Positions 21,964-31,757 of a stretch of 64,000 nucleotides of DNA are shown in pieces; the stretch's first letter is position 1; each line of letters starts with the position of its first letter. The stretch spans positions 2,170,001 to 2,234,000 of the forward strand of contig JACJXX010000002.1 of the NCBI GenBank assembly GCA_020636435.1, written 5' to 3'. The translations under genes were made by a program, and so were the position numbers. A model generated the notes under the pieces. The model saw nothing but the letters and a program-made list of their open reading frames with translations, was not told the origin of the DNA and did no database searches. The stretch is from Lewinellaceae bacterium (lineage in GTDB: Bacteria; Bacteroidota; Bacteroidia; Chitinophagales; Saprospiraceae).

Positions 21964-22443
21964 ATGCCCCTAAGAGATATAAAGTCAGGTAAAACTTTAC
22001 ATTCTGTGATAGAAGAAGTGACTTCATCCGACTATAGATGGATCAGGAAATCTAAGGAATTTAAATTTGATTGGGAACTTGAAAAGGAGAATGAAGTTTA
22101 CAAGATTTACCTTGTTGACAAAGATGAAAATATTCTTGGATTGATGTCGATGATTGATTATCCTGAAGAATATAGAATTCACTTAAATCTTATTGAAGTG
22201 GGGGCATCTAATCGAGTAAAATCGAAAAGCGTTGAGAATATTGCTGGTTGTTTGATTGCCTTTGCTTGTCAAGTAGCTTTCGATCGTGACTACTTTGGGT
22301 TTGTCTCTTTGCAGCCGAAGACGAAATTGATTGACCTGTACCAGGAAAAATATGGTTTTCGTCAATATGGAAGATTATTAGCTGTGGAACAAGCATCTTC
22401 AAAAGCCTTAATTGATAAATATTTAAACGATGAAGAAGAGTGA
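21964..22443 (+). CDS. GNAT-like acetyltransferase (possible toxin of a GNAT/HTH pair)
   Basis: 159 residues. The order of elements fits a GNAT fold: YKIYLVDKDENILGLMSMIDY, then HLNLIEVGASNRVKSKSVENIAGCLIAFACQVAF (the acetyl-CoA-binding helix region without a clear R/Q-x2-G-x-G/A), then FGFVSLQPKTKLIDLYQEKYGFRQYG, the typical C-terminal Y-x-K-x-G-F. Markedly AT-rich compared with its neighbours, pointing to transfer. Overlaps the next gene by 14 bases. Confidence 0.65.
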   Translation: MPLRDIKSGKTLHSVIEEVTSSDYRWIRKSKEFKFDWELEKENEVYKIYLVDKDENILGLMSMIDYPEEYRIHLNLIEVGASNRVKSKSVENIAGCLIAFACQVAFDRDYFGFVSLQPKTKLIDLYQEKYGFRQYGRLLAVEQASSKALIDKYLNDEEE

Positions 22444-22969
22444 AAAGATTTATAAGGAACTCAGCGAAAAATACACGGATGAAGAAATTGCTGAGAGCTT
22501 TGTCTTCAATGAAGATTTAAATCCTGAAGAACAAAAAAAAGTGGATGAAGAGTTTAGAAGGATCAGAATGGAGCGGCTCAAAAACATGAGCGAGTCTGAT
22601 ATTCTTACCGCTAATCTGATAAAAATCAAACTGCGAATCAAAGATTACTTTAAGAGAAGCAAGTTTGAAGAAAAATTTAGTTTTTCCAATCAGTTAAAAG
22701 AGTACATAAAAATCACAAAAAGAAGCAACAAAGAGATTGCTGAAAATCTGAATATTCACCAAACAAAGCTAAGCCGGGTTATTAATGGCAAGGAAAACCC
22801 TAATGTTGAATTAATGTATAGGCTTGAAGAGCATAGTGGTGGTGAGCTACCCGCTTTTTATTGGTGGAGGTTATATTCAAAAGAGTTAGAACATAAGATC
22901 CGGACTGATTTAGAAAAAAAATTGGAAGAAGCAAAAAAGGTTAAAGGTTCATTGCCGGTTCGCGCCTGA
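22430..22969 (+). CDS. XRE-type HTH protein (possible antitoxin)
   Basis: 179 residues. Residues about 85-135 form an HTH of the Cro/CI kind: LKEYIKITKRSNKEIAENLNIHQTKLSRVINGKENPNVELMYRLEE. The N-terminal 60 residues are charged and helical. Overlaps the GNAT-like gene and shares its low GC. Order (enzyme first, regulator second) is less common than antitoxin first. Regulates its own operon by inference. Confidence 0.75.
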   Translation: MKKSEKIYKELSEKYTDEEIAESFVFNEDLNPEEQKKVDEEFRRIRMERLKNMSESDILTANLIKIKLRIKDYFKRSKFEEKFSFSNQLKEYIKITKRSNKEIAENLNIHQTKLSRVINGKENPNVELMYRLEEHSGGELPAFYWWRLYSKELEHKIRTDLEKKLEEAKKVKGSLPVRA

Positions 22970-22978
22970 TTTATCCCT

Positions 22979-23689
22979 TCACCTTTGGTCCAGCCTAATC
23001 CCCAGCCTCAACCCCGCATAAAGCTGCCGGATGCTGCTTTCCTCGCTTTTTAATCCGTCTATGTTGATGATATCTGGGCCGGAAAGAAATGCAGCCAACC
23101 CTTCCCATTGAGCCGGGAAATAGTATCGAAAGCCTATCATTGGCGTGAGTGTTACGATGTCAGAAAGGCCAATATCCAACCCCAGGGCAGCCCCCAGGCT
23201 GAAAGTGATGTCGTCAAAGCTTTTACTTTCCCCCTTAAACGCTGCTTGGTTCATCATCCAGGTCGCGCCGGGCGATACCTGCAGGAAAATGCCCTTCTGC
23301 ACCGCTCCTCCGGATTTGGAAAAGGTGGGGCAATCGCAGTCGCCTTCCAGGTCGAGAAAGTAGATATTGGTGTTGAGGAATAAGCTGAGCCAGGTACTGG
23401 TGAGGTTGGCCTCGATGGTTTCCAAAGGGGTTCCCATGTCAATGGTATTGCTCATTCGGCTGAAGTTCAGTTCCGGGACAAAGTCAATGCGGTAGGCTTT
23501 CATCGCGAGCCAGTAGTCCAGGCCTATTGCGATAGCTGTTTCCGGCAATAAATCCTGAGCAGGCAGAACAGCTCCGCTGTAGGACCAATCCGGCGCATCA
23601 TTGCTGCGGTAAGTGGCGTTGACGCCCAGTTGGGCAATGGCGGCGCCACTGAAAAAAATGGCGAAAGTGAGGGTAGCGATGTATTTCAT
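22979..23689 (-). CDS. Outer-membrane beta-barrel protein, 236 aa
   Basis: Signal peptide MKYIATLTFAIFFSGAAIAQ, then a series of amphipathic strands (LNTNIYFLDLEG, GIFLQVSPGATW, FSLGAALGLDIGLSD, LTPMIGFRYYF) ending QLYAGLRLGIRLDQR, usual for small Bacteroidota porin-like barrels. One CDCPTF cysteine cluster in a loop. Substrate unknown. Confidence 0.7.
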   Translation of the reverse strand: MKYIATLTFAIFFSGAAIAQLGVNATYRSNDAPDWSYSGAVLPAQDLLPETAIAIGLDYWLAMKAYRIDFVPELNFSRMSNTIDMGTPLETIEANLTSTWLSLFLNTNIYFLDLEGDCDCPTFSKSGGAVQKGIFLQVSPGATWMMNQAAFKGESKSFDDITFSLGAALGLDIGLSDIVTLTPMIGFRYYFPAQWEGLAAFLSGPDIINIDGLKSEESSIRQLYAGLRLGIRLDQR

Positions 23690-23829
23690 GGTAGATTTTT
23701 TTATAGAGAACTACTTTTACAGCATAACTAAAACGCTCAAAGATTGTTTCCAGTATTTGGGACTTCGGCGTGAGCTCAGTCGAACGCAAAAGAGCCGTAT
23801 CAAATGGGGAAGTTATTCTTCTCCGGCCC

Positions 23830-25128
23830 CTAAAAGTGCGATTCATAATACTCGACCACCTTCTCGTCGGTGATGATATCCTGCATTCTTATCGGTTGTT
23901 TTAGCACGATGCCCTCCAGGCTGCGGCAGCGGCTGAGGGCCACGTAAGCCTGCCCGTGCTCGAAGGCGCCCCTGCCCAGGTCGATGATGGCCCGGTCGAA
24001 GGTTTTGCCCTGCGATTTATGGATGGTGATGGCCCAGGCCAGTTTGACGGGAAACTGCCGGAAGGTGCCGATCGTTTCCGTGTCGATCTTGTCGATATCG
24101 TCAGGGCTGGGCTTGTAGCGCAGGATTTCCCATTCCATTTTGCCCACTTCGATGCGGCGGTTTTGCCCTTCTTCTTCCACCGTGACGATTACCGTTTCCT
24201 CTCCCATGTCGGCCACCATCCCGATGGTTCCGTTGACGAATTGCTTGTCCGGGTCGTTTTTGATGAACATCACCTGAGCGCCGAGCTTGAGCCGCAGCGC
24301 AGGGTCGGTAGGGTAGAGCTTGGGGTTGAAATCCCCGGTGACATCCGCCAGGTAAATTCTCTCCGGTAGGGGGATTTGCGCCAGTTCCTTGTTGTTGATA
24401 GCGTCGACGGTGGCATTGCGGGCGGAGAGGGTAATGTAATAGTCTTCCGGTTCGAAGTGAGGGAGGCAGCGGCTGTTGAGGTCTTCCAGGTCGTCGTAGT
24501 CGATGCGGTTGAGGCGCACGGCCTCCAGCAGGCGGAGGAAGTGGCGGTTCTCCTGCCGGTAAACCTTTTGCATTTCCAGCTTTTCCATAACGAAGCTTTC
24601 CTCCTGCATGGCGCGGGCGGAGAAGAAGTAAGGCGAGTCGTATTCCGACTGGAAACGCATGGCCTCCAGGTCGCTGGCCACTACCGGCGGCAACTGAAAC
24701 AAGTCGCCGAAGAACACCACCTGAACGCCGCCGAAGGGCAGCGGCACATCCCGGTTGATGCGCAGGAACCAGTCGATATTGTCCAGCAGGTCGGCCCGCA
24801 CCATGGAGATTTCGTCGATGACCAGCACTTCCATATTCTGGTACAAACGGCGGTTGCGCCGTTTTTTGATCTCGGAAATGGCCAGCGGCCGGGGCGGAAA
24901 GCCAAAGAAAGAGTGGATGGTCTGCCCTTTCACATTCAGCGCGGCAATGCCGGTAGGGGCAACAACTACGGCCTTCCTGCGGGTGGTATTTCGAAAAAGC
25001 TGCAAAAGCGTGGACTTGCCCGTGCCGGCCCGCCCGGTGATGAAGACATTGCGGCCTTCCTTTTCAATCCGGTCGAGCGCGTATTTGAAGTCAGCGCTGA
25101 GTTCTAAAGGCTTTTTGTCGATTGCCAT
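23830..25128 (-). CDS. Pif1/RecD-like superfamily 1B DNA helicase
   Basis: 432 residues from ATG 25128 (MAIDKKPLELSADFKYALDRIE). Walker A GRAGTGKSTLL, motif Ia VVVAPTGIAALNVKGQTIHSFF, Walker B VLVIDEISMVRADLL, motif III VVFFGDLFQLPPV, and the C-terminal LAWAITIHKSQGKTFDRAIIDLG and QAYVALSRCRSLEGI motifs of 5'-to-3' helicases. No extra domains. Probably works in DNA repair or replication. Confidence 0.93.
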   Translation of the reverse strand: MAIDKKPLELSADFKYALDRIEKEGRNVFITGRAGTGKSTLLQLFRNTTRRKAVVVAPTGIAALNVKGQTIHSFFGFPPRPLAISEIKKRRNRRLYQNMEVLVIDEISMVRADLLDNIDWFLRINRDVPLPFGGVQVVFFGDLFQLPPVVASDLEAMRFQSEYDSPYFFSARAMQEESFVMEKLEMQKVYRQENRHFLRLLEAVRLNRIDYDDLEDLNSRCLPHFEPEDYYITLSARNATVDAINNKELAQIPLPERIYLADVTGDFNPKLYPTDPALRLKLGAQVMFIKNDPDKQFVNGTIGMVADMGEETVIVTVEEEGQNRRIEVGKMEWEILRYKPSPDDIDKIDTETIGTFRQFPVKLAWAITIHKSQGKTFDRAIIDLGRGAFEHGQAYVALSRCRSLEGIVLKQPIRMQDIITDEKVVEYYESHF

Positions 25129-25387
25129 GGGGTGGGGTGAGTTTAGGCTGTAAAAGTACGGAAATTGCTTTGCAGATAAAAACAAGGGGGAATTAACTTA
25201 TCTATTGACATTGTTGCCCAATAAACGTATCTTGCCTCCATCTCTTCTACCCCGGCCCAAACGCGCAGCAACCTAAACAAACACTTACCCAAGCTCTAAG
25301 GTGACGCCTTCCTCCGTGCTCATATAAGACAAAAGGTGTCGCCTTCATCTGAAGAAACCCTATTTTCTCATCATAATTCCAAACGCC

Positions 25388-28300
25388 ATGAAGAAATTTT
25401 ATTTCACCCCCCCCAACTTGCGCGCAATAATATTTGCCTTATTATGCCTTAACACCCTCGCTGCGATGCTCTATGCCCAGGAAAAAACCTTCTACCTCGA
25501 AGAATGGTACGCCACTGCTGGCGAACAAGCCGAGGCTATTGACCGGCTTGTCAGCATTGCCGACGACGCAGCCAACCTCTACGTTGCAGGCAGCCAGCTC
25601 AACGAATATGGGAAATACGACCTGCTTTTAACAAAGTATGACGACACCGGCAACGAGCTCTGGTCTGCCAGGTTTAACGTGCCCGACAGCACGGGCAACG
25701 CAATCGCCGGGGATATAGCACTCGGCGGTTCGGGCTACGTTATCGTCACGGGCACGGTGTACAACGGTCCGTCCAACAACTACGACGCCTTCGCTGTCAA
25801 ATTCAATTCTAGCGGTACAGAGCAGTGGCATGCCACCTATGACGGCGCCGGCTCCTTCTACGACGGCGGCGCCCACATTTACATCGACGCCAGCGACAAC
25901 GTTTACATAACCGGCGGCACGGCAAGCCTTTCCACCTCAATGGACATGCTGTGCGTGAAATACAACAGCTCCGGCGCTCAAAACTGGGCGCAAACCGTGG
26001 ACGGCTTCGGCCTGTACGACGTGGGCAGCTTTTTGCTGCCTCAGGAAAGCGGCTCGCTACTGTTGGCGGGGGCAGTGCAGAAAACCACCACGGCCTGGGC
26101 TGTCGGCAGCATTCAGCTGAACAGCACTTCCGGCGCCCCGTCTTCCAGCCTGAGCACTGCGGATTCCGTCGCCCTGGAAGAAGTCACCGCCCTGGCAGCT
26201 GACGGCGGCGACAATATCTACGCGGCAGGCTACAGCAGCGCCGGCGGCAACGGCAAGGACTTTGTAACCCTCAGGCTCGGGGCCAGTTCCTCTATCAGCC
26301 TGGATTGGGCAGTGGCCTACGACGGCGCCCATCATGGGGACGACGTACCTAAAGGCATCGCCTTCGACGGCAGCGGCAACGTATATGTGGCGGGCTACGC
26401 CACAACAGCCACAGGCAAGGACTTCCTGGCAATCAAGTATAATTCCAGCGGAACAAAACAGTGGGTAACCCAGCTCGACGGTGCTGCCAGGCAGGACGAC
26501 GAGGCCAGGGCTGTGGCTGTGAATGAAAACGGCGATGTCGTTGCCGCCGGATATGTAACTCAAGACGGCAGCCGGGACTATTACACGGCCATCCTAAACT
26601 CCGGCGACGGCAGCACCGCCTGGGAGGCTACCTTCAACGGCCTGGCCAACAAGGACGACGAGGCCAGCCAGGTAAAGGTGGATGGCCAGGGCAACATCAC
26701 CGTATTGGGCAAAAACCAGACGGCCGAGCCGGAGGTGACGGCTTATACGACGGTGCGGTATGTGAAAAAGGACATTCTGCTCCCACCGGATGAGGAAGCA
26801 GCCTCCACCGCCATTTCTTTTATTGAAAACCGGGGGCAGTTGGTAGACAGTGCTGGAACTGCGGTAGAAGAGGTGCGCTTCTACAACACTTCCGCTTTCC
26901 CGGCTGTCTATTTCCATCACGGAAGGATAAGCTTCGTTACCGCCGCCATAGACACCACCGCCGAAACGCCGGACACCCTGCACCGGGTGGATCTGACGTT
27001 CAAAAACGGCAAAAACGACGCCCGGGTATTTGGCATAAGCCGGCGGCAGGCCTACCACAACTACTACCTGGGCCACATTCCGGAGGGCCGCGCCCGGGTG
27101 GGCCTGTACGAGCGGGCGGTGCAAACCGACATTTACAACAAAATTGATTTGGTAACCTACTCCAATAATGCCGGAGTGAAGTACTACTTCGTGGTCAAGC
27201 CCGGCGGGGACCCGGAAGACATCCAGTTGGATTTCGACGGACAGAGCGGCCTGGCGGCAACGGAAACAGGAGGAGTGGAAATAGAAACTTCAGTAGCTCC
27301 GTTCGAGTTGCCGCCTCCCAAAGCCTATCAGGTGAACGCGGAAGGGGGAAGAGTGGCCGTGGAGTGGCAGCCGGAGTACGAGATTGAGGGCGATTCGCTG
27401 GTGCGCTTTGGCGAGATTGGGGAGTATGACGAGGAGAAGCATTTGGTGATTGAGGTGGGGCATACGCCTCCTGAAATAAACCCGAACGGAGCAGGGAACC
27501 TGGAATGGTGTACTTATATAGGCGGTTCAGAAACAGGCCCGTATGGCACAGAATCGCTTAGCGAACTCGACTTTGACGACGATGGAAACTTTTTCCTTGT
27601 TGGAAGGACGGAAAATGCTGATTTTCCTTTAGGCACTATGGCTATTGAGGATTTTTCAGGAAAAACAGACGTTATCCTATTGAAATTCAGCCTTGACGGG
27701 ATATTTCTATGGGGGACATTCTTTGGCGGCAGCCTCACAGATGTTGGAGATGCTGTTGCTTTCGGCCAATTTGACGAGGTTTATTTTGCTGGATACACAA
27801 AAAGCAGCGATATGCCCCTTGCGGCTCCCGTCCCGTCTTCCTTTGGAGATGATAACCTGGGAATAGGGGGGCTACAAGGTTTTGTAGGCAGGTGCGGCGC
27901 TGAGACCGGAGTGTTAGAATGGTCGACTTATTTTGGCGACCATGAAGAAGGTTTTTTAGAAGAAGTTAATGCCATCGATGTCAGGGGAAACGGAAATATA
28001 GTTATTGCCGGAGCTTCCAATTATATAGCAGATTTTCCTTTTTTCCCTTTTGGGAATGCTTTATTGGAAAATAGCGGCAGGTCTTTTATTGCGGAATTTA
28101 ACCCTGTAAATGAATTGATTTGGGCCACGTTATTTGGTGGCGAGAACACCGTCATTCTGGATTTGGTTATAGACAAAAGCGATAATATTTTTGTCACCGG
28201 TTCTGCTGGATATAGCCCATTGCAATCTGATGTGCTGCCCGTAATGGGGCCCCCTGCCAGTTACACCCAAAACGAAGCCGGCAATACTGATGCGTTTATT

Positions 28301-29257
28301 GCAAAATTAGATAGTGGCAGAGAGCTTTTCTGGTCTACTTATTTTGGCGGTGCCGGGCTCGACTGGGGTTGGTCCTTAGCTTTAGATGCTCAAAACAGGG
28401 TCTATCTCGGCGGCGATACTTATTCAAACGCGCTTTCTTTTCCGCTTGAGAACCCAGGATCTGGCGCTTTGTTTGACGATACCAATAATGGGCAGGATAT
28501 TTTTCTTGCCCGGTTTTCCAATAACGGAGAAAAGGACTGGGCTACATTCTTTGGCGGCAATGGCTTTGATGCGGGCCCGTTTTTGGCTTCTGACCTGGAA
28601 AACGGGCAGATCATCGTAGGCGCAAATACAAGAAGTACAGATTTGAATCTTAACAATGGAGGAGGAAGCTTGTATTTTCAAAACCAATTGAACGTAAACG
28701 GCAATAATGCGCAGAGAGATGCCTTCCTATTGGCCTTAAATACTAACCTGGAGCAAGGCTGGACAACTTATTTTGGCGGTTACGGAGTAAGCCCCTATTC
28801 AACTTCGGGCGATGCGCCCCATCCAATTGGCATATTTTCAGGAAAGTTGATACTAGGCGGGGTATCCAATAGCGGCACTATTCTGTTGCCGGTTCAGGAT
28901 CCTGGCAATGGCGCTTATTTTCAGCCAGAAATCGCCGGCAATGTCGAAGCAGATGGTTTTATTTGCAAGTTTGGGGTTGGAAGTGTATTCACCGACATTA
29001 GAGATGAAAGTATTGAAGAGGCGGCAGTTTTCCCCAACCCTGTCAATAGTATTCTCCACATCCAGTTAGAGCCGGGATACCCCTGCCGGGATATTCAAAC
29101 ACAGGTATTCAATAATGTCGGGCAGGTGGTGTTTTCGAAAAAGTATGGCTGTAGCGAACTTATTGCTATTGCTGTGGATAAACTGCCTTCGGGGCTTTAT
29201 TTCCTGCAACTTCAAAAAGAGGGAACTTCCACAACCTTTAAGTTCGTAAAGGAATAG
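25388..29257 (+). CDS. SBBP-repeat surface protein with type IX sorting domain, 1289 aa
   Basis: Signal peptide at about residues 1-31 (ending MLYAQ). Residues about 40-470 are beta-propeller-like SBBP repeats with the recurring phrase DGSGNVYVAGYATTATGKDFLAIKYNSSG. Residues about 475-690 start with SFIENRGQLVD, the ENRGQ domain common ahead of SBBP repeats. A second set of repeats follows at about 700-1190 (WSTYFGGAGLDWGWSLALD...). The last 85 residues are a type IX secretion sorting domain: VFPNPVNSILHI ... LPSGLYFLQLQKEG...FKFVKE. Secreted through the outer membrane and probably attached to the surface. Confidence 0.9.
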   Translation: MKKFYFTPPNLRAIIFALLCLNTLAAMLYAQEKTFYLEEWYATAGEQAEAIDRLVSIADDAANLYVAGSQLNEYGKYDLLLTKYDDTGNELWSARFNVPDSTGNAIAGDIALGGSGYVIVTGTVYNGPSNNYDAFAVKFNSSGTEQWHATYDGAGSFYDGGAHIYIDASDNVYITGGTASLSTSMDMLCVKYNSSGAQNWAQTVDGFGLYDVGSFLLPQESGSLLLAGAVQKTTTAWAVGSIQLNSTSGAPSSSLSTADSVALEEVTALAADGGDNIYAAGYSSAGGNGKDFVTLRLGASSSISLDWAVAYDGAHHGDDVPKGIAFDGSGNVYVAGYATTATGKDFLAIKYNSSGTKQWVTQLDGAARQDDEARAVAVNENGDVVAAGYVTQDGSRDYYTAILNSGDGSTAWEATFNGLANKDDEASQVKVDGQGNITVLGKNQTAEPEVTAYTTVRYVKKDILLPPDEEAASTAISFIENRGQLVDSAGTAVEEVRFYNTSAFPAVYFHHGRISFVTAAIDTTAETPDTLHRVDLTFKNGKNDARVFGISRRQAYHNYYLGHIPEGRARVGLYERAVQTDIYNKIDLVTYSNNAGVKYYFVVKPGGDPEDIQLDFDGQSGLAATETGGVEIETSVAPFELPPPKAYQVNAEGGRVAVEWQPEYEIEGDSLVRFGEIGEYDEEKHLVIEVGHTPPEINPNGAGNLEWCTYIGGSETGPYGTESLSELDFDDDGNFFLVGRTENADFPLGTMAIEDFSGKTDVILLKFSLDGIFLWGTFFGGSLTDVGDAVAFGQFDEVYFAGYTKSSDMPLAAPVPSSFGDDNLGIGGLQGFVGRCGAETGVLEWSTYFGDHEEGFLEEVNAIDVRGNGNIVIAGASNYIADFPFFPFGNALLENSGRSFIAEFNPVNELIWATLFGGENTVILDLVIDKSDNIFVTGSAGYSPLQSDVLPVMGPPASYTQNEAGNTDAFIAKLDSGRELFWSTYFGGAGLDWGWSLALDAQNRVYLGGDTYSNALSFPLENPGSGALFDDTNNGQDIFLARFSNNGEKDWATFFGGNGFDAGPFLASDLENGQIIVGANTRSTDLNLNNGGGSLYFQNQLNVNGNNAQRDAFLLALNTNLEQGWTTYFGGYGVSPYSTSGDAPHPIGIFSGKLILGGVSNSGTILLPVQDPGNGAYFQPEIAGNVEADGFICKFGVGSVFTDIRDESIEEAAVFPNPVNSILHIQLEPGYPCRDIQTQVFNNVGQVVFSKKYGCSELIAIAVDKLPSGLYFLQLQKEGTSTTFKFVKE

Positions 29258-29412
29258 TGTGGTTGAATCTCCCGCCCAATTGAATGTTAGGAGAAAGCGT
29301 TGAAACGCCAGCAACCTTACCTTAATTCTAAATGTGGGAGAAAGGCTATACATTGTTAATTTGCCGGGTGGAGAACAAGCCCTTGTTCTCCACCCAAACA
29401 TCTTTTCTCATC

Positions 29413-30837
29413 ATGAAGGAACAAGTAATATTATTAATTTTTTTTCTCGTTTCCATCCATTCCAACGGCCAGGCCTGGCAAAAACTATCGAGCGGGTTAG
29501 ACTATAACCCTGCTAGAATGTACGTAGATACGCTAAATGCAGAGGTATACATTTCAGGCCGGTTTCAATACGCGGGCGGAGATGAAGTGAATGGCATTAC
29601 GAAATGGAATGGAAGTAGTTTTGAAAGCCTGGGCGGTGGCGTGGATTACTGTATTCGATCCTGTCCTGCCGTAGTAGGAGTTACTAAATTTCAGGAAGAT
29701 ATCTATTGCTCTCCTACCGGCTTTAGCATCGGCGGGTTTGAACCCAAAGGTCTGGCGCGTTGGGATGGCGAAGGCTGGTCTGCGGTTGGTACAGGCCTTA
29801 CTTTTTTTTCAGGGGCAGATGGCATTGCAAGTGAATTTATTCCAACAGATTCTGTATTATATATTTTTGGAAACTTTCATGTTGCCGGGCAGGATACCGC
29901 CAATAGCGTGGCCGTTTGGGACGGCAGTGAACTACAAAGCTTGGGGTTTCCATATATATATTTATCCAATAATTTTGTGAATATTCATACGGCCATTTTC
30001 TACGAGAATGTCCTTTATGTTGGGGGTAACTTCAGTTCGGCTCCTGGTATAGAGGGCACTTTAGATTTTGCTGCCTACGATGGCAACGCCTGGTTTTCGC
30101 CAGCTAGGATAAAAGGGCCGAATGATGATATAGGTGCTCTGGCGGTATATAATGGTGAAATATACCTGGGCGGCAACTTCAGAGTGTCCAGCGGCAATGC
30201 CGGCAACGCTATCATGAAATTAACCAACGGTACTCTTGTTGATGTGGGGGGCAGCTTTGACAGCGAATTGGCCAATGTTAGCGAATTAATTGTATACCAG
30301 GGCAACCTTTACGCATTTGGCCTTTTCAATTCGGTCGGCGGAGGCATTCCGGCGAAGAATATGGCTCGATGGGACGGCGAAAAATGGTGTGGCTTCAATT
30401 TCGACTTTGATGGAAGGGTAAGTATCGCCGGCGTACTTGAAGACCAGCTTTATATCGGCGGCAATTTTCGGCGTATTGATGGCGATACTTTCAATTATGT
30501 GGCGCTATGGGAAGGAGCGTTGATACCAGATACTTGCGGTGAAGTGTTCGTTAATGTATCATCTGGCCTTACTGCAAAACTGGGATTTCAACTCTTCCCC
30601 AACCCCGCCACCCACACCCTCCACCTCCAAATCAACAGCGTCCAGGCAGAAAACGCCGTTCTCACCATACACAACCCCGCCGGCCAGCTGCAGTACTTGC
30701 AACAGTTGAAGCTTTCTCCCCAGCTTCAGCAGCACCAGGTAGACGTCTCCACCTGGCCGCCGGGGGTGTATTTCCTGCGCCTGCAGGCGGGGGCGCGGCA
30801 GGTGGCGAGACGGTTCGTGAAGACAGGGACAGGATGA
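29413..30837 (+). CDS. Kelch-like surface protein with type IX sorting domain, 474 aa
   Basis: Start at 29413 (MKEQVILLIFFLVSIHSNGQ, signal peptide). About six repeats with phrases such as MARWDGEKWCGF, LYIGGNFRRIDGD and VAVWDGSELQSLG form a propeller. C-terminal sorting domain: LFPNPATHTLHLQINSV ... WPPGVYFLRLQAGARQVARRFVK. Same direction as the SBBP gene, 155 bases after it. Confidence 0.88.
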   Translation: MKEQVILLIFFLVSIHSNGQAWQKLSSGLDYNPARMYVDTLNAEVYISGRFQYAGGDEVNGITKWNGSSFESLGGGVDYCIRSCPAVVGVTKFQEDIYCSPTGFSIGGFEPKGLARWDGEGWSAVGTGLTFFSGADGIASEFIPTDSVLYIFGNFHVAGQDTANSVAVWDGSELQSLGFPYIYLSNNFVNIHTAIFYENVLYVGGNFSSAPGIEGTLDFAAYDGNAWFSPARIKGPNDDIGALAVYNGEIYLGGNFRVSSGNAGNAIMKLTNGTLVDVGGSFDSELANVSELIVYQGNLYAFGLFNSVGGGIPAKNMARWDGEKWCGFNFDFDGRVSIAGVLEDQLYIGGNFRRIDGDTFNYVALWEGALIPDTCGEVFVNVSSGLTAKLGFQLFPNPATHTLHLQINSVQAENAVLTIHNPAGQLQYLQQLKLSPQLQQHQVDVSTWPPGVYFLRLQAGARQVARRFVKTGTG

Positions 30838-30983
30838 CAGGATTGACAGGATGACAGCCCGCCTGCCGTGCCGGGGCAAATCCGTCACCGCAAGGCGGAC
30901 AGGGGTTTACCCTGCGGAATAGCCTAACCTTTTGATATGCCCCTGAAAAAGCTTAAATTGGGGATCAATATAAATTGCAATCA

Positions 30984-31601
30984 ATGGCTGGTTCAACTGG
31001 TATTACTATAGCATTGCCCGATGAGGAAGGGTTGGAAATTAGCCTTTCCGGCCCGTTAAGCCAGGAGGAGTTCGAACAATTCTGCCGGAACAACCCCGAT
31101 CTGCAGGCAGAGCGGGAACCCAATGGAAAAATTTGGATCATGCCCCCCGTAAACCTAGACTCCGGTTATCATGAAGGCGAAGTATTTGCCGAACTCAGGA
31201 ATTTTAGCAAAAAAGATGGCAGAGGCCGGGCTTTCAGCCCTTCTACCGGATTTTTCTTGCCGGATGGCTCCACCCGCTCAGCCGACGCCTCCTGGGTTTC
31301 CTGGGAAAAGCTGAATCAACTCACTCCTCAACAGCGGAAAACCTTTCCGCCTTTAGTACCCGATTTTATTATTGAAGTCCGCTCCCAGTCCGATTCACTG
31401 CCGCAGCTCCAACGCAAGATGAAAGACGTATGGATGGCCAACGGCGTCCAACTGGCCTGGTTGATCGACCCCAAAGAAGAAAAAACATACATCTACCGCG
31501 CCGACGGCAGCGAGGAGGTAATCGTTGGTTTTGATCAGCAACTCAATGGGGAAGCGGTGCTGCCCGGCTTTTTGCTGGACCTAAGCTTGCTGGAGATGTG
31601 A
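30984..31601 (+). CDS. Uma2-family (DUF820) putative endonuclease
   Basis: 205 residues from ATG 30984. PD-(D/E)XK fold of the Uma2 type: GYHEGEVFAELRNF, TRSADASWVSWEKL with the conserved Asp, PLVPDFIIEVRSQSDSLPQLQRKMKDVWMANGVQLAWLIDPKEE carrying the E-V-x-S and W-x3-G motifs. Abundant in cyanobacteria and Saprospiria; the biological role is unsettled. A second, truncated member is at 42292-42600. Confidence 0.9.
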   Translation: MAGSTGITIALPDEEGLEISLSGPLSQEEFEQFCRNNPDLQAEREPNGKIWIMPPVNLDSGYHEGEVFAELRNFSKKDGRGRAFSPSTGFFLPDGSTRSADASWVSWEKLNQLTPQQRKTFPPLVPDFIIEVRSQSDSLPQLQRKMKDVWMANGVQLAWLIDPKEEKTYIYRADGSEEVIVGFDQQLNGEAVLPGFLLDLSLLEM

Positions 31602-31616
31602 AAACTGGAAGATCAA

Positions 31617-31686
31617 TGAGGCATTCCGGAAACTATTGATGCCGAAGAACATTTTGTCCACCCTCTGAATCCTCCAGCCAGCAGGG
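31617..31686. repeat. Dispersed 60-base repeat, copy 2
   Basis: Directly after the Uma2 stop; see 16421-16486. Confidence 0.7.
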
Positions 31687-31757
31687 CTGCTGATAGCCGC
31701 CCTGCTTAAGCCTCCTTTTAAATTTTGAATTCTGCGGTTTAGCATTTTGCGGTTAAA

